DNA of 64,000 nt from Chrysemys picta bellii (lineage: Eukaryota > Chordata > Testudines > Emydidae). Below, in pieces: positions 11,525-24,150 of this stretch. The translations under genes and the position numbers were made by a program. Where the stretch lies: contig NC_088792.1 in NCBI RefSeq assembly GCF_011386835.1, positions 235,420,394-235,484,393 of the forward strand, read 5' to 3'. Every line of letters begins with the position of its first letter. The first letter of the stretch is position 1. The notes under the pieces are model-generated. The model was not told the DNA's origin and did no database searches. It saw only the letters and a list, made by a program, of their open reading frames with translations.

Positions 11525-13344
11525 ATGTTTAGCAAGAGATGTTAAGAGTAACAAGAAGGGTTTCTTCAGGTATGTTAGCAACAAGAAGAAAGTCAAAGAA
11601 AGTGTGGGCCCCTTTCTGAATGAGGGTGGCAACCTAGAGACAGAGGATGTGGAAAAAGCTAAGGAACTCAATGCTTTTTTTGCCTCTGTCTTCACAAACA
11701 AGGTCAGCTCCCAGACTGCTGCACTGGGCAGCACAGCATGGGGAGGATGTGACCAGCCCTCTGTGGAGAAAGAAGTCGTTCGGGAGTATTTAGAAAAACT
11801 GGACGAGCACTGGATGGGGCCGGATGCACTGCATCCGAGGGTGCTAAAGGAGTTGGCGGATGTGATTGCAGAGCCATTGGCCATTATCTTTGAAAAATCA
11901 TGATGATCGGGGGAGGTCCCTGATGACTGGAAAAAGGCTAATGTAGTGCCCATCTTTAAAAAAGGGAAGAAGGAGGATCCGGTGAACTACAGGCCAGTCA
12001 GCCTCAGCTCAGTCCCTGGAAAAATCATGGAGCAGGTCCTCAAGGAATCAATTCTGAAGCACTTAGAGGAGAGGAAAGTGATCAGGAACAGTCAGCATGG
12101 ATTCACCAAGGGCAAGTCATGCCTGACTAACCTAATTACCTTCTATGAGGAGATAACTGGGTCTGTGGATGAGGGGAAAGCAGTGGACGCGTTATTCCTT
12201 GACTTTAGCAAAGCTTTTGATATTGTCTCCCACAGTATTCTTGCCAGCAAGTTAAAGAAGTATGGGCTGGATGAATGGACTATAAGGTGGATAGAAAGCT
12301 GGCTAGATCATCGGGCTCAACAGGCAGTGATCAATGACTCCATGTCTAGTTGTCAGCCGGTTTCAAGCGGAGTGCCCCAAGGGTCGGTCCTGGGGCCGGT
12401 TTTGTTCAATATCTTCATTAATGATCTGAAGGATGGTGTGGACTGCACTCTCAGCAAGTTTGCAGATGACACTAAACTGGGAGGAGTGGTAGATATGCTG
12501 GAGGGTAGGGATAGGATACAGAGGGATCTAGACAAATTAGAGGATTGGGCCAAAAGAAACCTGATGAGGTTCAACAAGGACAAGTGCAGAGTCCTGCACT
12601 TAGGATAGAAGAATCCCATTCACTGTTACAAACTAGGGACCAAATGGCTAGGAAGCAGTTCTGCAGAAAAGGACCTAGGAGTTACAGTGGACAAGAAGCT
12701 GGATATGAGTCAACAGTGTGCCCTTGTTGCCAAGAAGGCTAACGGCATTTTGGGCTATATAAGTAGGGGCATTGCCAGCAGATCGAGGGACGTGATCATT
12801 CCCCTCTATTCGACATTGGTGAGGCCTCATCTGGAGTATTGTGTCCAGTTTTGGGCCCCACACTACAAGAAGGATGTGGAAAAATTGGAAAGAGTCCAGC
12901 AGAGGGCAACAAAAATGATTAGGGGGCTGGAGCACATGACTTATGAGGAGAGGCTGAGGGAACTGGGATTGTTTAGTCTGCAGAAGAGAAGAATGAGGGG
13001 GGATTTGATAGCTGCTTTCAACTACCTGAAAGGGGGTTCCAAAGAGGATGGATCTAGACTGTTCTCAGTGGTACCAGATGACAGAACAAGGAGCAATGGT
13101 CTCAAGTTGCAGTGGGAGAGGTTTAGGTTGGATATTAGGAAAAACTTTTTCACTAGGAGGGTGGTGAAGCACTGGAATGGGTTACCTAGGGATGTGGTGG
13201 AATCTCCTTCCTTAGAGGTTTTTAAGGTCAGGCTTGACAAAGCCCTGGCTGGGATGATTTAGTTGGGGATTGGTCCTGCTTTCAGCAGGGGGTTGGACCA
13301 GATGACCTCCTGAGGTCCCTTCCAACCCTGATAGTCTATGATTA
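11525..13344 (+). mobile_element. CR1 LINE, 5'-truncated, long 3' part with ORF2
   Basis: One reading frame (11526-13262) covers the reverse transcriptase and C-terminal part of CR1 ORF2 without a frameshift. Motifs in order are [16 protein letters not shown] (RT block), [51 protein letters not shown] and FADDTKLGG (catalytic Asp pair, about 12459-12475), then the CR1-specific tail ending [11 protein letters not shown]. Only three codons are nonsense: two adjacent TGA at 11901-11906 and a TAG at 12606-12608. The 3' UTR is short and ends at an ATTCTATGATT-like tail. The endonuclease and ORF1 are missing. It is the best preserved CR1 here and so probably one of the youngest; it splits the hAT gene. 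Confidence 0.92.
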
Positions 13345-13706
13345 GAAGTAGATTTGCCTCTGAAGATTTAGAAGAGATGGGGAGATTTCCTGGAAGATGA
13401 AATCCTGCCCAGTAAAAGAATAAAAAGGACTCTGACTAAAATGGATCTCAGAAATTACCTTTCAGATATATCCATGGTTACAATCTTGTACTGCCAAATG
13501 TTGTATTTTGCGCCTCTGAATTGTAGGGTGGGTTTTGGCCTGACGCTGCTCCCAGTGAAGTCAGTGGAAGTTTTACTATTGACCTTCAACAGCAGCAAAA
13601 AGTTAGATCAACGCCCAGCACTTCTGAAAATCCCATCTGTATTGTATTATGAACTGCTGAGGCAGGATCCATATGCTATATACAGGACCAAGTGTGCACA
13701 CAGCTC
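13345..13706. other. Gap after the CR1, no gene recognised
   Basis: This may contain the remaining end of the hAT element broken upstream, but no terminal inverted repeat or transposase C-terminus is legible. A 99-codon frame (13441-13740) runs through a later MITE and looks fortuitous. Confidence 0.4.
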
Positions 13707-13863
13707 CAGAGTTGCCGAGAGTAGATTCGGGCCCCGGTGAAAAAATTTTTTCGGGCCCCCCAGCAAGGGCGGACCGGTTAAACAGGGCCGACGAGACGGG
13801 GGGGAAGCCTGGCCCCGGGCCCCGATAATTTGTACCGGCTTTCCCCCCCTCTCGTCGGCCCTG
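13707..13863. mobile_element. Short hAT MITE, 157 bp, 8-bp TSD
   Basis: The left end is CAGAGTTGCCGAGAG and the reverse-complemented right end CAGGGCCGACGAGAG, matching at 11 of 15 positions. The element is flanked by CACAGCTC at 13699-13706 and 13864-13871, a perfect 8-bp duplication. The CAGRG terminus plus 8-bp TSD identifies hAT. The interior is GC-rich, with an internal repeat of the terminus (CAGGGCCGACGAGA at about 13785). Confidence 0.75.
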
Positions 13864-13871
13864 CACAGCTC

Positions 13872-16800
13872 ACAGAAAAGGTCCAAGACAAATACTTTAA
13901 AAAAGTAATCTTATGATTATGCCATCATCGGGGGCTATATTTCACAGCTGTTACATAGCCACAAAATAACTATCATATTAAATTCAAGATCATTTTACAG
14001 CCTTTTAATGAACATGAGACTGCAGAATGCAAATGAACTAACATCAAATACCTATGTTTCAAAACTATAATTCAACAGTAAATGGTTCATAAGCGGCTTA
14101 ATATCAAAGTTGAAAAGCCATTACAATTTTGCTTCTGCCATCCCTATGTTTCCCTAAATAGAATCTTGCAAAACAATGTGGAGGAGTTCATGTATTAACT
14201 AAAACTGTTTTTCATATTCAAGTTTTTTGGAACTTTAGGAAAGACCCAGTAAATTTTTACAGAGCTGTCATTCTGAATAACTAAACCACATATTCCATTG
14301 TCAGGGAACTCTACTCAATGCTGGAAGCACAATGCTGTCAATTTTTCTAATCTGTCTGCTACCAAAGGTTGTTCCCAGGAGTGCCACTAAGCAGTTGTTC
14401 ATTTGAAATGCTGTACATTATTACAGAGAACATCCATGCATATCAGAGATTCAGGTTTCTACCCAAGGTTGCTGAGCAATTTTTCTTAATAAATTATCTT
14501 AATCTTTTTCTATTTTTTATTATTAAATTATAAACATCTATATAATTATTATAGATAGAATCTCATTTCCAAGACACAGGAAGTAATACTAACTATAGCT
14601 TTGATATACTCCTCCATATCCAAATATTCTGCTGCAAGACTCCCTGCTGAAACTGATGATGAAATCTACATTAGAAAAAAGAAGCCCAACTACAGGGGAG
14701 TGATATATCCCTATGAATATATAAATAACTGAGATAGCCAATTTGATTGTTTTTAATAGTGCAATTGTAACTTGAGGATATAAACAAGAGGAATTAATTT
14801 ATATTTGGACATTTCACCATTCAGTAACTCGCCAAGTATCTGGAAACTTAAACACACACATATAGAGTAATTAAATTCACAACATGAATCTAGCCCTCAA
14901 TAAATAAATGAAAGTGCTTCTTTATCCCAAAGGCAACCTCCCACTACTTGAATAGATTCGTACAACTTAAAATATTACTGAACATTATAGGAGTACAAAA
15001 AAGCCACCTTGGCATTCTGCAATTGGTATTTCTAGATATATGATTTGGTGAGTGTCATACAATATTTTCTAGTCCAACGCTTCCAGAAATAAACTGCTTT
15101 TGATTGACAAAATAATAGCTAGAAAAGCATCAGATGTATGGATAAAATGTGCATTTTAGTCTAGATTTTTGGTACATCTAGAATTAATCCCAATAGTGAA
15201 ACTGCCCCATAGAAGTAAGGATATGATTCCAGATAAATGTTTAGCACAAAGCCCCTCATTTTGTTTAAGCAAAGGGTTTTAACTGACGTGCTATAATATT
15301 AACTTGGACTGATCACACATTATCTTACATTTTACTGACCTTACTATTCCTTGTTTTACAGCTTGCCATTACAAAACATTCAACACCACCTTTGAGCTCT
15401 TTTGAAGATGTTTGTGAAACTGACACAATGAACTATTAACAGGACTTGAAAATTCCACTTGTGCTGCTAGGTAAGTAGGAATATTTCTTGGGCATATCCC
15501 TTTACCTTCTGTAGAAACTAAGCTTTCATTAAGTTAATCAAAAATTAAGCTTCTAGCCATTATACTTGTGGAAACAGCTTTCCAAATGTGATCCAAGGGT
15601 GAATCAATGTAATGATGTTTGCCCAAATCTGAAGACTGAGAGAATCAGATGAGGCAGTCTATTTCATTGCTATTTTCAGATCCCTTTGGGTAGCAGTGAA
15701 AAATGACCAAAAAACAAACAAACCAAAAAAAAAACCAAAAAAACCCCCACACCACACACAACTGTTTAATTTCATTCAGATGGGGCCTGGAAAATTCTGA
15801 GCAACAACAGATGCATGTCCTGAAGCTATTTACTGGGAAGGGGAACTCCAAAAATGAAGGCTGGAGAAGAGTAGAGTAGCAGAAATGTGCCTTCCCCCAT
15901 CTCTCTGCAGCAGCCAGTAAACTGAGGGAGGGGTACAGTGGAGGAGACACATAATAATAACAAGAAAACTAGGGAAAGTTAAAGTAGAGGAGGCTCTGGA
16001 ATGGGAAGAAAGAACAGAGAGAAAATAATTCTGCCCTTTCTGAGTGCTGGAAGGGAGAATTTGGGATGGCTTCAAATTCATCAGATGCATACTAGCCAGA
16101 AACTAATATAAAAAAATATGGCTCCACGAGCAGTGTCCGAGGATAGCACACTGACAGGAAACATAGTGCCTTCTCTTTCGTAGCAGCTAGAGGAGAGCAG
16201 GGGTTAGCTTCTTACTTGGCTACGGTTTCTGAACTTTGGACCTCCTGCACCCCATCTTTCATAGCCATCGTAGCTGTAGGTTTAGTGTCATATAGCTGTA
16301 GGCTATTGGGTGTCTGGTAAAATTCCAAGTCCTGTGAGGGCTGTGAATGTTTAACAACCTGCATGGAATTTGGAGGAAAGAGCACAGGTGGCAAGAGGGA
16401 AGAGCTTGGAGGAGGCACAAGCAAATCAGTCTGTTTGCACATGGCTTGAATGCTGGCTGTAGCATCTCTTTAAATGGTTCTCTTGATAAAGATCCAGTTT
16501 CATTTTAAAAATATGGAGTCCTCTCTTGTTATTACCAGCATGCAGTACATGAAGCAAAGGGAGAAGCTGATTAGATAAAGTATGGTGGGGGAAGAGAGAA
16601 AAAATACCCTAGAGAGAACTCTGGCAGGGGGACCAGGGAAAGGGAGTTTGGGAAGAAAAGACAGAAAACATACAATAGTAGAACACCACAATATGGGGGA
16701 GAAGGGAGAGAAAAGAGAGGAAACAGACACTGACGTCAACTCAGAAAAAGATAAGAATAAACTAGGAAAAGTGGACTAAAGACAAGAAAGGGAAAAAAAT

Positions 16801-17285
16801 CTAACAAAAATAAGAGTAAGTAGTAACTAAGTAGGGCTGGTCGAATAGTATCCAGCAAATATATTATTCAGTTAATTTTACAGCATTTGTGGAATAAATT
16901 ATTTAATTAATACTTTTTGTGGTATATGCACAGCTCAAAACTATTCAGCAAATATATTAGTTTAATACAGAAGGAATTAATCAAATACTATAGTAATTTA
17001 TTTAACTTACCGGTAAGTTACATTTAAAAAAAGGAATTAAATAGAAAATTTATAACACTGCACTTAAATACAGTACAAATAAACAACACATGACTTTTAT
17101 TCCTGTAAGGGAAGAAGCTTGGGGGGAAGGGAAGGGTTGTACAGGCAGAGGTATTTTTCTTCCTAACAGGCTTAGTTTTCGGTGCCATGTGAATTTCTCA
17201 AGTTCTGATTACTAGTAAAATATTCATAGTTAGCAAACACTAAAGATGATGCAATAAATGCATTAGTATGATCAAAAAATGTTAC
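13872..17285. other. Long non-coding gap, nothing recognised
   Basis: 3.4 kb of AT-rich DNA with no exon-like frame, no LINE tail and no clear inverted repeats. A-rich and C/A-rich low-complexity runs occur at about 15700-15765. Several 60-100 codon frames near 15645-16780 have purine- or pyrimidine-rich compositions and no domain resemblance. It is presumed intronic. Confidence 0.5.
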
Positions 17286-18642
17286 TGTGATGCTGGCAGA
17301 CCAGACGCCAGCTCATGCTGAAGCCCCAGGCCAATTCACTTATGTATTAGTATAGATCAAAATGATTATTAAATGTATAAAAGAGTGTATTTGGTGTTTA
17401 AACTTCATGAAAACTAATGGGATATTACTTGCATTGTCTTCACTTAGCAATATCCTGTTATAATGTTATTAACATTTACATTGTATAAATAAATAACCAA
17501 ATGAGAAAGAAGCCTTGTGAAATGCAAATGAAGAACTTTAACAGAAAAGTGCTAATTCCAAAGCAAGTGGTCACTGAGTGTGATGATCGGAGGTCTAAGA
17601 CTCCAAAAATATTCCTTGCTCTCCATCATCAAAGGAAAAGCCAAAGCGGGTAGTGACCCTGTCAGTATGTTTTCGTGAGAAGAAACTAAGTATAGATTCA
17701 AGGAAAGATCCTTTATCTCTGGACTCTTACAGGGAAGTGTAGCAGGTGCAAAGTGGAGAGCCCCAGAGACAGAGACAATCTGGGTACCCTGAAAAGACTT
17801 TTGGGAAAGTGGCAGTTTAGTACATCACTGTCACCATTTGGATTTACAAATTCTGACTTAATTTAACATATATTTTACCTGCTTTAACCTCTCAATAACT
17901 CATTTTCTTTTTTTAATCTAATAAACCTTTAGTTAGTTTACTATAGAATTTGCTACCAGTGTTATCTTTGGTGTATGATCTAGAGTGCCAATTGATCTGA
18001 GGTAAGTGACTGGTCTCTTGGGACAGGGAGCAACCTGATGTGATGTGATTTTTTTGGTTTAAGTAACCTTTTATCACAAAGTCCACTTTGTTTGAGTGGC
18101 AGGATAGACTGGAGAGTCTAAGGCAGTGGTGGGCAACCTGCGGCCCACCGGCAGCTCGTCAGGGTAATCCGCTGGCGGGCCGCGAGACAGTTTCTTTACA
18201 TTGACCGTCCGCAGGCACGGCCACCCGCTGCCCCCAGTGGCTGGGGTTTGCCGTTCCTGGCCAATGGGAGCTGTGGGAAGAGGTGCGGGCCACAGGGATG
18301 TGCTGGCCACCACTTCTCGCAGCTCCCATTGGCCGGGAACGGCAAACCGTGGCCACTGGGAGCTGCGGGCTGCCGTGCCTGAGGATGATCAATGTAAACA
18401 AACTGTTTTGTGGCCCGCCAGCAGATTACCCTGACGGGCTGCAGGTTGCCAACCACTGGTCTAAGGGGACTGTCTGTGACTCCATGGTAACACTGATATA
18501 ATGATCCAGGAGTTCACATTTGTTACTGGCTTGGTGAAATCCAATTACAGAAAACACCACCAGACTGGGGTGTCTGCCCTGCTTTCTGACAGTCTGCCCT
18601 GAGGTAGGCACTCAGTTCTGAGCCACTCCAGACAGCATGACA
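17286..18642 (+). mobile_element. Solo LTR with 5-bp TSD and nested hAT
   Basis: The LTR starts TGTGATGCTGGCAGACC and ends CAGACAGCATGACA. The flanks are GTTAC at 17281-17285 and again at 18643-18647, a perfect 5-bp duplication. TG...CA ends and an AATAAACC polyadenylation-type word near 17920 fit a retroviral-type LTR in sense orientation. No internal coding sequence or second LTR is present, so this is the usual product of LTR-LTR recombination. Without the hAT at 18124-18458 it would be about 1.0 kb. A 5-bp TSD is common for class III/ERV-L-type and some gypsy elements, but the family is not assigned. Confidence 0.8.
18124..18458. mobile_element. Non-autonomous hAT, 335 bp, 8-bp TSD
   Basis: The left end is CAGTGGTGGGCAACCTGCGG; the reverse-complemented right end is CAGTGGTTGGCAACCTGCAG. 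The flanks are GTCTAAGG at 18116-18123 and 18459-18466. The interior is itself palindromic: GGCCAATGGGAGCTG and CAGCTCCCATTGGCC face each other around 18290. The same family's right half is seen at 59470-59625. It is inserted in the solo LTR, so it is the younger of the two. Confidence 0.88.
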
Positions 18643-18647
18643 GTTAC

Positions 18648-19562
18648 CGCAGAACATTTTGATAGGAAACAGTAGGTTAATTCATTAACCTTTTACTTTC
18701 ACCTAGGTTCAAAGTTATACTTCAGATTACAAGTGAAAATGCATCTGGTGGTCTCTTCATTCTAAACAGACAGCTCTCCATCACAAAAACTCTACTCCAA
18801 GTCAGAAGAATTGGCAGACACTGCTCAAAGGCTTAGCTTTTGGAATGACTGGGGTATTGTACATCAGAAGTGATACGTATTGGAATAGCTAAAGGGGAAG
18901 TGTACATAATGTCTTCCCTCACAATCTGGCCCTAACAAGAGATGTTGGTCCTACACTTATATGATCCAAGACCCACAAAAAGTGTTTTGTTTTTTTTAAA
19001 TAATATATTTATTGGTCTGCCTTTTTAAAGGTTCTTTCAGCTCCTACATTAATTAGTCTGCAAATCAACCAAAAATACTTATGTAATAATCTGCCCTGTA
19101 CAGAGCAACATTCCAAAAGTCTTGCTTAGTGGAAAGGTTTTCCTTATATGGGTCTTTTGAAAGGCCTGGTGCACAGAGCTTCAGTTTAACTAAAACATGT
19201 ATACAGTCAGCAGAATTTACATTTTATCTTAAGTCAGAAATTTCCTATACATCCATGTTCTCAAATCTCTCAATTTTTAACATGTTAAGAGAACAACTCT
19301 GTTGTACCAACTTCTGGATCTAATATGCATGCACAATTTCCACTGAAATCAGTAGGAGCTCCACAAGTAAACTTCACGGCACAATTATTTTTTTATTTCT
19401 GTATAATAATGATTTTAGTTTGGGGCTGCTTGTGAAAGTGATCTAGCATTAATACCTACAGACAAGAGTTAGTCCACACTAACATTCCATAGGGCCCGTT
19501 GTCTTTTTTCAGATCCCTTTCTCTAAATCTTAAGAATCTATAGCTGATGAGAAAGATATCTG
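18648..19562. other. Non-coding gap, nothing recognised
   Basis: AT-rich sequence with no exon-like frame, LINE tail or inverted repeat that I can follow. Confidence 0.5.
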
Positions 19563-20323
19563 AGGAGGTTCAACAAGGACAAGGGCAGAGTCCTGCACTT
19601 AGGATGAAAGAATCCTATGCACTGCTACAGGCTGGGGACCGACTGACTAAGTGGCAGTTCTGCAGAAAAGGACCTGGGGATTACAGTGGATGAGAAGCTG
19701 GGTATGAGTCAACAGGACCCTTGTTGCCAAGAAGGTTAAAGGCATATTGGGCTGCATTAGTATCAGCATTGCCAGCAGATCGAGGGAAGTGATTATTCGC
19801 CTCTATTCGGCACTCAGGAGGCCACATCTTGAGTATTGCGTCCAATTTTGGGCCCCCCACTACAGAAAGGATGTGGACAAATTGGAGAGAGAGTCCAGTG
19901 GAGGGCAACCAAAATGATTAGGGGGCTGCGGCACATGACTTATGAGGAGAGGCTCAGGGAACTGGACTTATTTAGTCTGCAGAAGAGAAGAGTGAGGGGG
20001 GATTTCATAGCAGCCTTCAACTACCTGTAGGGGGGTTCCAAAAAGGATGGAGCTCGGCTGTTTTCAGTGGTGGCAGATGACAGAACAAGGAGCAATGGTC
20101 TCAAGTTGCAGTGGGGGAGGTCAAGGTTGGATATTAGGAAAAACTAAAGCACTGGAATGCTTTACCTAGGAAGGTAGTGGAATCTCCATCCTTAGAGGTT
20201 TTTAAGGCCTGGCTTGACAAAGCCCTGGCTGGGATGATTTAGTTGGGGTTGGTCCTGCTTTCAGCAGGGGACTGGACTAGATGACTTCCTGAAGTATCTT
20301 CCAACCCTAATATTCTATGATTT
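19563..20323 (+). mobile_element. CR1 LINE, 3' part, old and frameshifted
   Basis: The sequence is collinear with 12568-13344 of the long CR1: GAGGTTCAACAAGGACAAGG, then GTGATTATTCGCCTCTATTC, then GGGGGCTGCGGCACATGACT, ending CCAACCCTAATATTCTATG. Only short frames survive (for example 19836-20030, with [15 protein letters not shown]). Relative to the long copy it lacks the TTTTTCACTAGGAGGGTGG segment near 20145, and small indels break the frame. It is an inactive copy. Confidence 0.9.
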
Positions 20324-21819
20324 GATTGAAAAATTAAATACTTGGGATTTTTTTTTTATTTACAGCTTAACTGAAAGCTATTAACTCATCTGAACTAAAT
20401 ACTAAAGTCAAATCAGAGAAGTGGCCATTGACAGTTTTGTAATTTCTACATTTCAAATAGATATATTATATATACACCAACACACACTACAGGGACTGTT
20501 ACAAATCAGACTTTTAAATGTCCAAACCTGCATTCCTTTTTCCAGTTAAATAACTGTATAATGGGTAAAATCCTGGCCCCACTGACTTCAGCAGAGCCAG
20601 AATGTAGAGTTAGTGGCTTATACTTTAAGACTATCCACATAATGTATTATACAGCAGCTTGATTTTATCCACAGAACTTGATTTAATTTTTACCATGGCA
20701 AAATTTCATTTTTGATCATGAATCAGATTAAACAGTAAAATGAATATAACTGATTTTGTTCTAAACCCAAGTTATCTTTGTACTAATGCAAGCAGACTCA
20801 TATAAATACCTTTGGTATTAGTTGGATCCTATTTCTAAACACAATGTTCATATTTCATCTATAATAAGTAAAGCATCTCAAAGATTTGCAAGGCACTAGT
20901 TTTGCGAGTGTCCAGTTTAGTGTCTTGAGTAAAGTGAGATTGGTAGAGTCAGCTTAATCCACAGTGGAAAGTTTGTGCGCTGCACATAATTCAACACGGT
21001 TTGGCATGACTGGCAGTTGCTGTTCAGAGGGGACGCAAACTATACATACTCAATACACACTAAATTCTCTCTCTCCCTTGAAATCACAGTTTGTCCAGGT
21101 CAAAAATGAGGACGTGAGTGAGACAGGGTAATGGACACTGCACTGTAATTATCTACAGGAGGCTTCAGTTTTAATTCCTGTTTGTTCTGTTCACAGCATC
21201 CTAATATACGTTCACAGCATCCAGTTTAAACTGTGTTGAACCATTTTAAAAACTCAGGACAATATTTTGCCTCTATTTAAGTGCTTTACTGCAGAGAGCT
21301 GGACTCTGTGGCAGTTGTACAGCTGCTGTAGTGAATAAAAAGGTTAATGAACAATATCTATTTATATTCTGTTTTATCCACCTCAAAGATCAGTGAATGT
21401 TACATAATTATGCATATTAAAGCTTGTTACACTACACTCAGAATGCTGAGTCTAAGTCTGATTTAGGTGGTAGTATGGATTTGGTCAAAAATATTTTGTG
21501 GAGTATGAGGCAGGAAAAGATAAGCAGGCATGCCTTCCATTTTCTTTGATTTCTTCTCCCCATCCCATCTCTCCTCTCTTCTACTAACCTTCTTTCCCAT
21601 TCATTGCCATTCCCACTTTCTCCCCCTATGCGCTTTCAACGTTTATTCTCTCTCTCCCTTGCAACATCAACCCAATGCTAGATGTAGCAATTCTTGTGAT
21701 TAACACGGAGAGAGAGGGAAAAGCACAATTTCATAGTTTGAGCAAATAACTGAGCTCCAGGAACTCATGTCACAGCTCCTGATACAAACTCTCTTTCTGG
21801 CCTCAGATTAGTCACTAGA
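20324..21819. other. Non-coding gap, nothing recognised
   Basis: AT-rich. A short fragment 'TAAAATCCTGGCCCCACTGA' at about 20568-20600 resembles the palindromic MITE remnant at 342-406. No coding exon is seen. Confidence 0.5.
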
Positions 21820-22075
21820 GGTATGTCTACAGTGAAATAAAACACCCACGGTTGGCCCAGGTCAGCTGACGCAGGCTTTCTGGGCTATAAAATTACAGTG
21901 TAGATGTTGGGGCTTGAGTTTGAGCACGAGCTCTGCAACCCCACGAGGGGAGAGAGTCCCAGAGCCTGGGCTCCAGCTAGCGCCTGAACGTCTACATTGC
22001 AATTATATAGCCCTGCAGCCAGAGCCCGAATCAGCTGACATGGGCTGGCGGCAGGAATTGTATTGCAGGGGAGAA
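21820..22075. mobile_element. Harbinger-type MITE (partial)
   Basis: It begins GGTATGTCTACAGTG, like the terminus of the Harbinger element at 50152-51618, and the interior is a large imperfect palindrome. CAGCTGACGCAGGC faces CAGCTGACATGGGCTGGC, and AATTACAGTGTAGATGTTGG faces ACGTCTACATTGCAATTATA. The right end fades near 22075 and no clean TSD is visible, so the boundary is approximate. Confidence 0.6.
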
Positions 22076-24119
22076 ATTAATCTCTCTGCCTTGATCCCCC
22101 ATTGGTAAAATACCTACCTACAATACAGTAATGAATCAAAGATTCGGAAGATGAAAAGAGCTATGTAAGTGATAAGTATCATTACGCTTGTTTCTAACAC
22201 TGTATAGTCACAGCTAGAACTAGAAAACTACCAGAAGTGTTTATCTTAGTAAGAAAATCGGAAGAACTCCGTAATATAGAGTATCAGAAAGTATAGGGCA
22301 CATGTACTTATTATTATTCTTAAGAATAAACTGTATCCTTTTATAATTATCTCTCATCCACACAGTAGTTACAAAAACACATACCAAGGAAAGAAGGGAA
22401 TTCCAAGCCAAAGACAAGTCTCTTGGCTTCTAGTGCATAAATTTATGGAATGGTTGTGGGGAGTGGGAGGAGAGAAGGTATATGCCAGAGACCCTCTCTA
22501 CCACCCACAGGGAAAGCTTTCCATTCACCACTGGTGGGAATGCAAGTGTTTTTTTTCAAGACCAGTTGTATTTATTTTGAATCTGCTGTAATCCTATATT
22601 TATCGATAATATGCACACCCTATGGATGTTAATAAGGTTGTATAAAGAAGGATGTAGTCAAAACCCTTATCCAGCTCCCCTTCTCTACTCATCTACTTCT
22701 TGAAAAAAATATATGGTAGTAGTGCAATTATGTCAAGAAAATCAAATTTTATGATCAAAAAAGTTCTCAGAATATTATGATACACATGCAGACAACTTTT
22801 CATAATAATAAACAGTTACTATGGACAACATTTAGCACACAGTAAAGGATAAAAAAGCTGACAACGCTTAGTTTTGTGATCCTATAACAATGCTCTGATT
22901 TTTTAAATATCTGAAATGAGTAAGCATTGATTAGTTTATACTTATATTACTTGAAAACAGTCATACATACAATGGCAGACTCCCTGGATTGCATCCTCTA
23001 TGTAAGATCTAGAGATAGGTTGTCTTAACTGTGAGCTGTTTCCTGGACACATTGCTTTCCTGATTATTCATGTTACCAATTCTGGTTTAATTAATTAAGG
23101 CTTTCACAGAACCTGTGACTTCCACCTATTTCTAAAGGGGGAGGGGGAGAAGAAGAGTCAGCATGGGGCCAAGTGTAGAGTTCAGGAAAGATGCTTAGAG
23201 GACACAGGAGATCTCTAAAACCATGTAATTTAGACAGTCACAACATGCTCTTGAAACAAACAGTAGCTGGTGGTTTTTAAAAAATTTCAGGCCCAGATGT
23301 TTAGCGTGGGTAAGCTAATGCAAGTTACTGGGCTCAATACAGAGGTAACTGGGTGAAATGTAATGGCCTGTGATTAATGCTTTTCATTTTCAGTTTTTAC
23401 AGACAAATTCCTCAGTTTTTACAATATTTATTATTCAGTTTTTACCAGTTTTCATTTGACTTTTGGACCCCTCAAGTACATGAAAATACTGATTATGTTA
23501 AGAAAATCCAATGCATTACATTAGGTAGATGTGTTTGTTAATAATAAATTAGTCTAATTGTAAATATGAGGCTGTCTGTTAAAGTAAGGTAATGTAGTAG
23601 AAGATAGCCACATGTGGACACATACTGTTAATGTACAGCTGATGAAATAAACCACAGCATTAAACTACTTTTACTTTCAGTATTCTTACTTTTCTTTAGT
23701 TGATGCTTTTGATGCTATTTACCCAGGATACTGAGTTCATTTTTACACTGATTTTCACCCTTTTAAAAAAAAATAATAACAAACATTGACATTCCCATGA
23801 AATTTTAAACAAAATCAAAACCAAAAGCAAATGTACTTTGTCTGTGATATAGAGGAAATCAGGCTAGATGATCTAAAGGTCCCTTCTTATACCAGCTAAG
23901 GATCTAGCGCCTAGAGTTTTATGTGAATTTTTCTAACTTTACAAACTTGTGAAGTATGACTGAATCTGTTCTTGATCTTGCAAAAACTTAATAAACCTAA
24001 ATTACTCACTTTAGCAAAGTTACAGATACACTTAAGTGTTTTTAGGACTGCGGCCTTTATCACCTCAAAGTATTGTAACAAATTTGTGATTCAAAATATA
24101 GTTTTACTGAAATATTGTG
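22076..24119. other. Non-coding gap with a short CR1-like scrap
   Basis: At about 23855-23905 the words AATCAGGCTAGATGATCTAA and GGTCCCTTCTTATACC look like a CR1 3' scrap in plus orientation. The rest is AT-rich with no exon. Confidence 0.4.
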
Positions 24120-24150
24120 TGTGACGTTGCAGTCTATATGATTTTATAAA

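Noticed and set aside
11408..11953. 181-codon minus-strand frame
   Set aside because: It is the complement of CR1 and hAT coding sequence; the plus strand carries the recognisable motifs.
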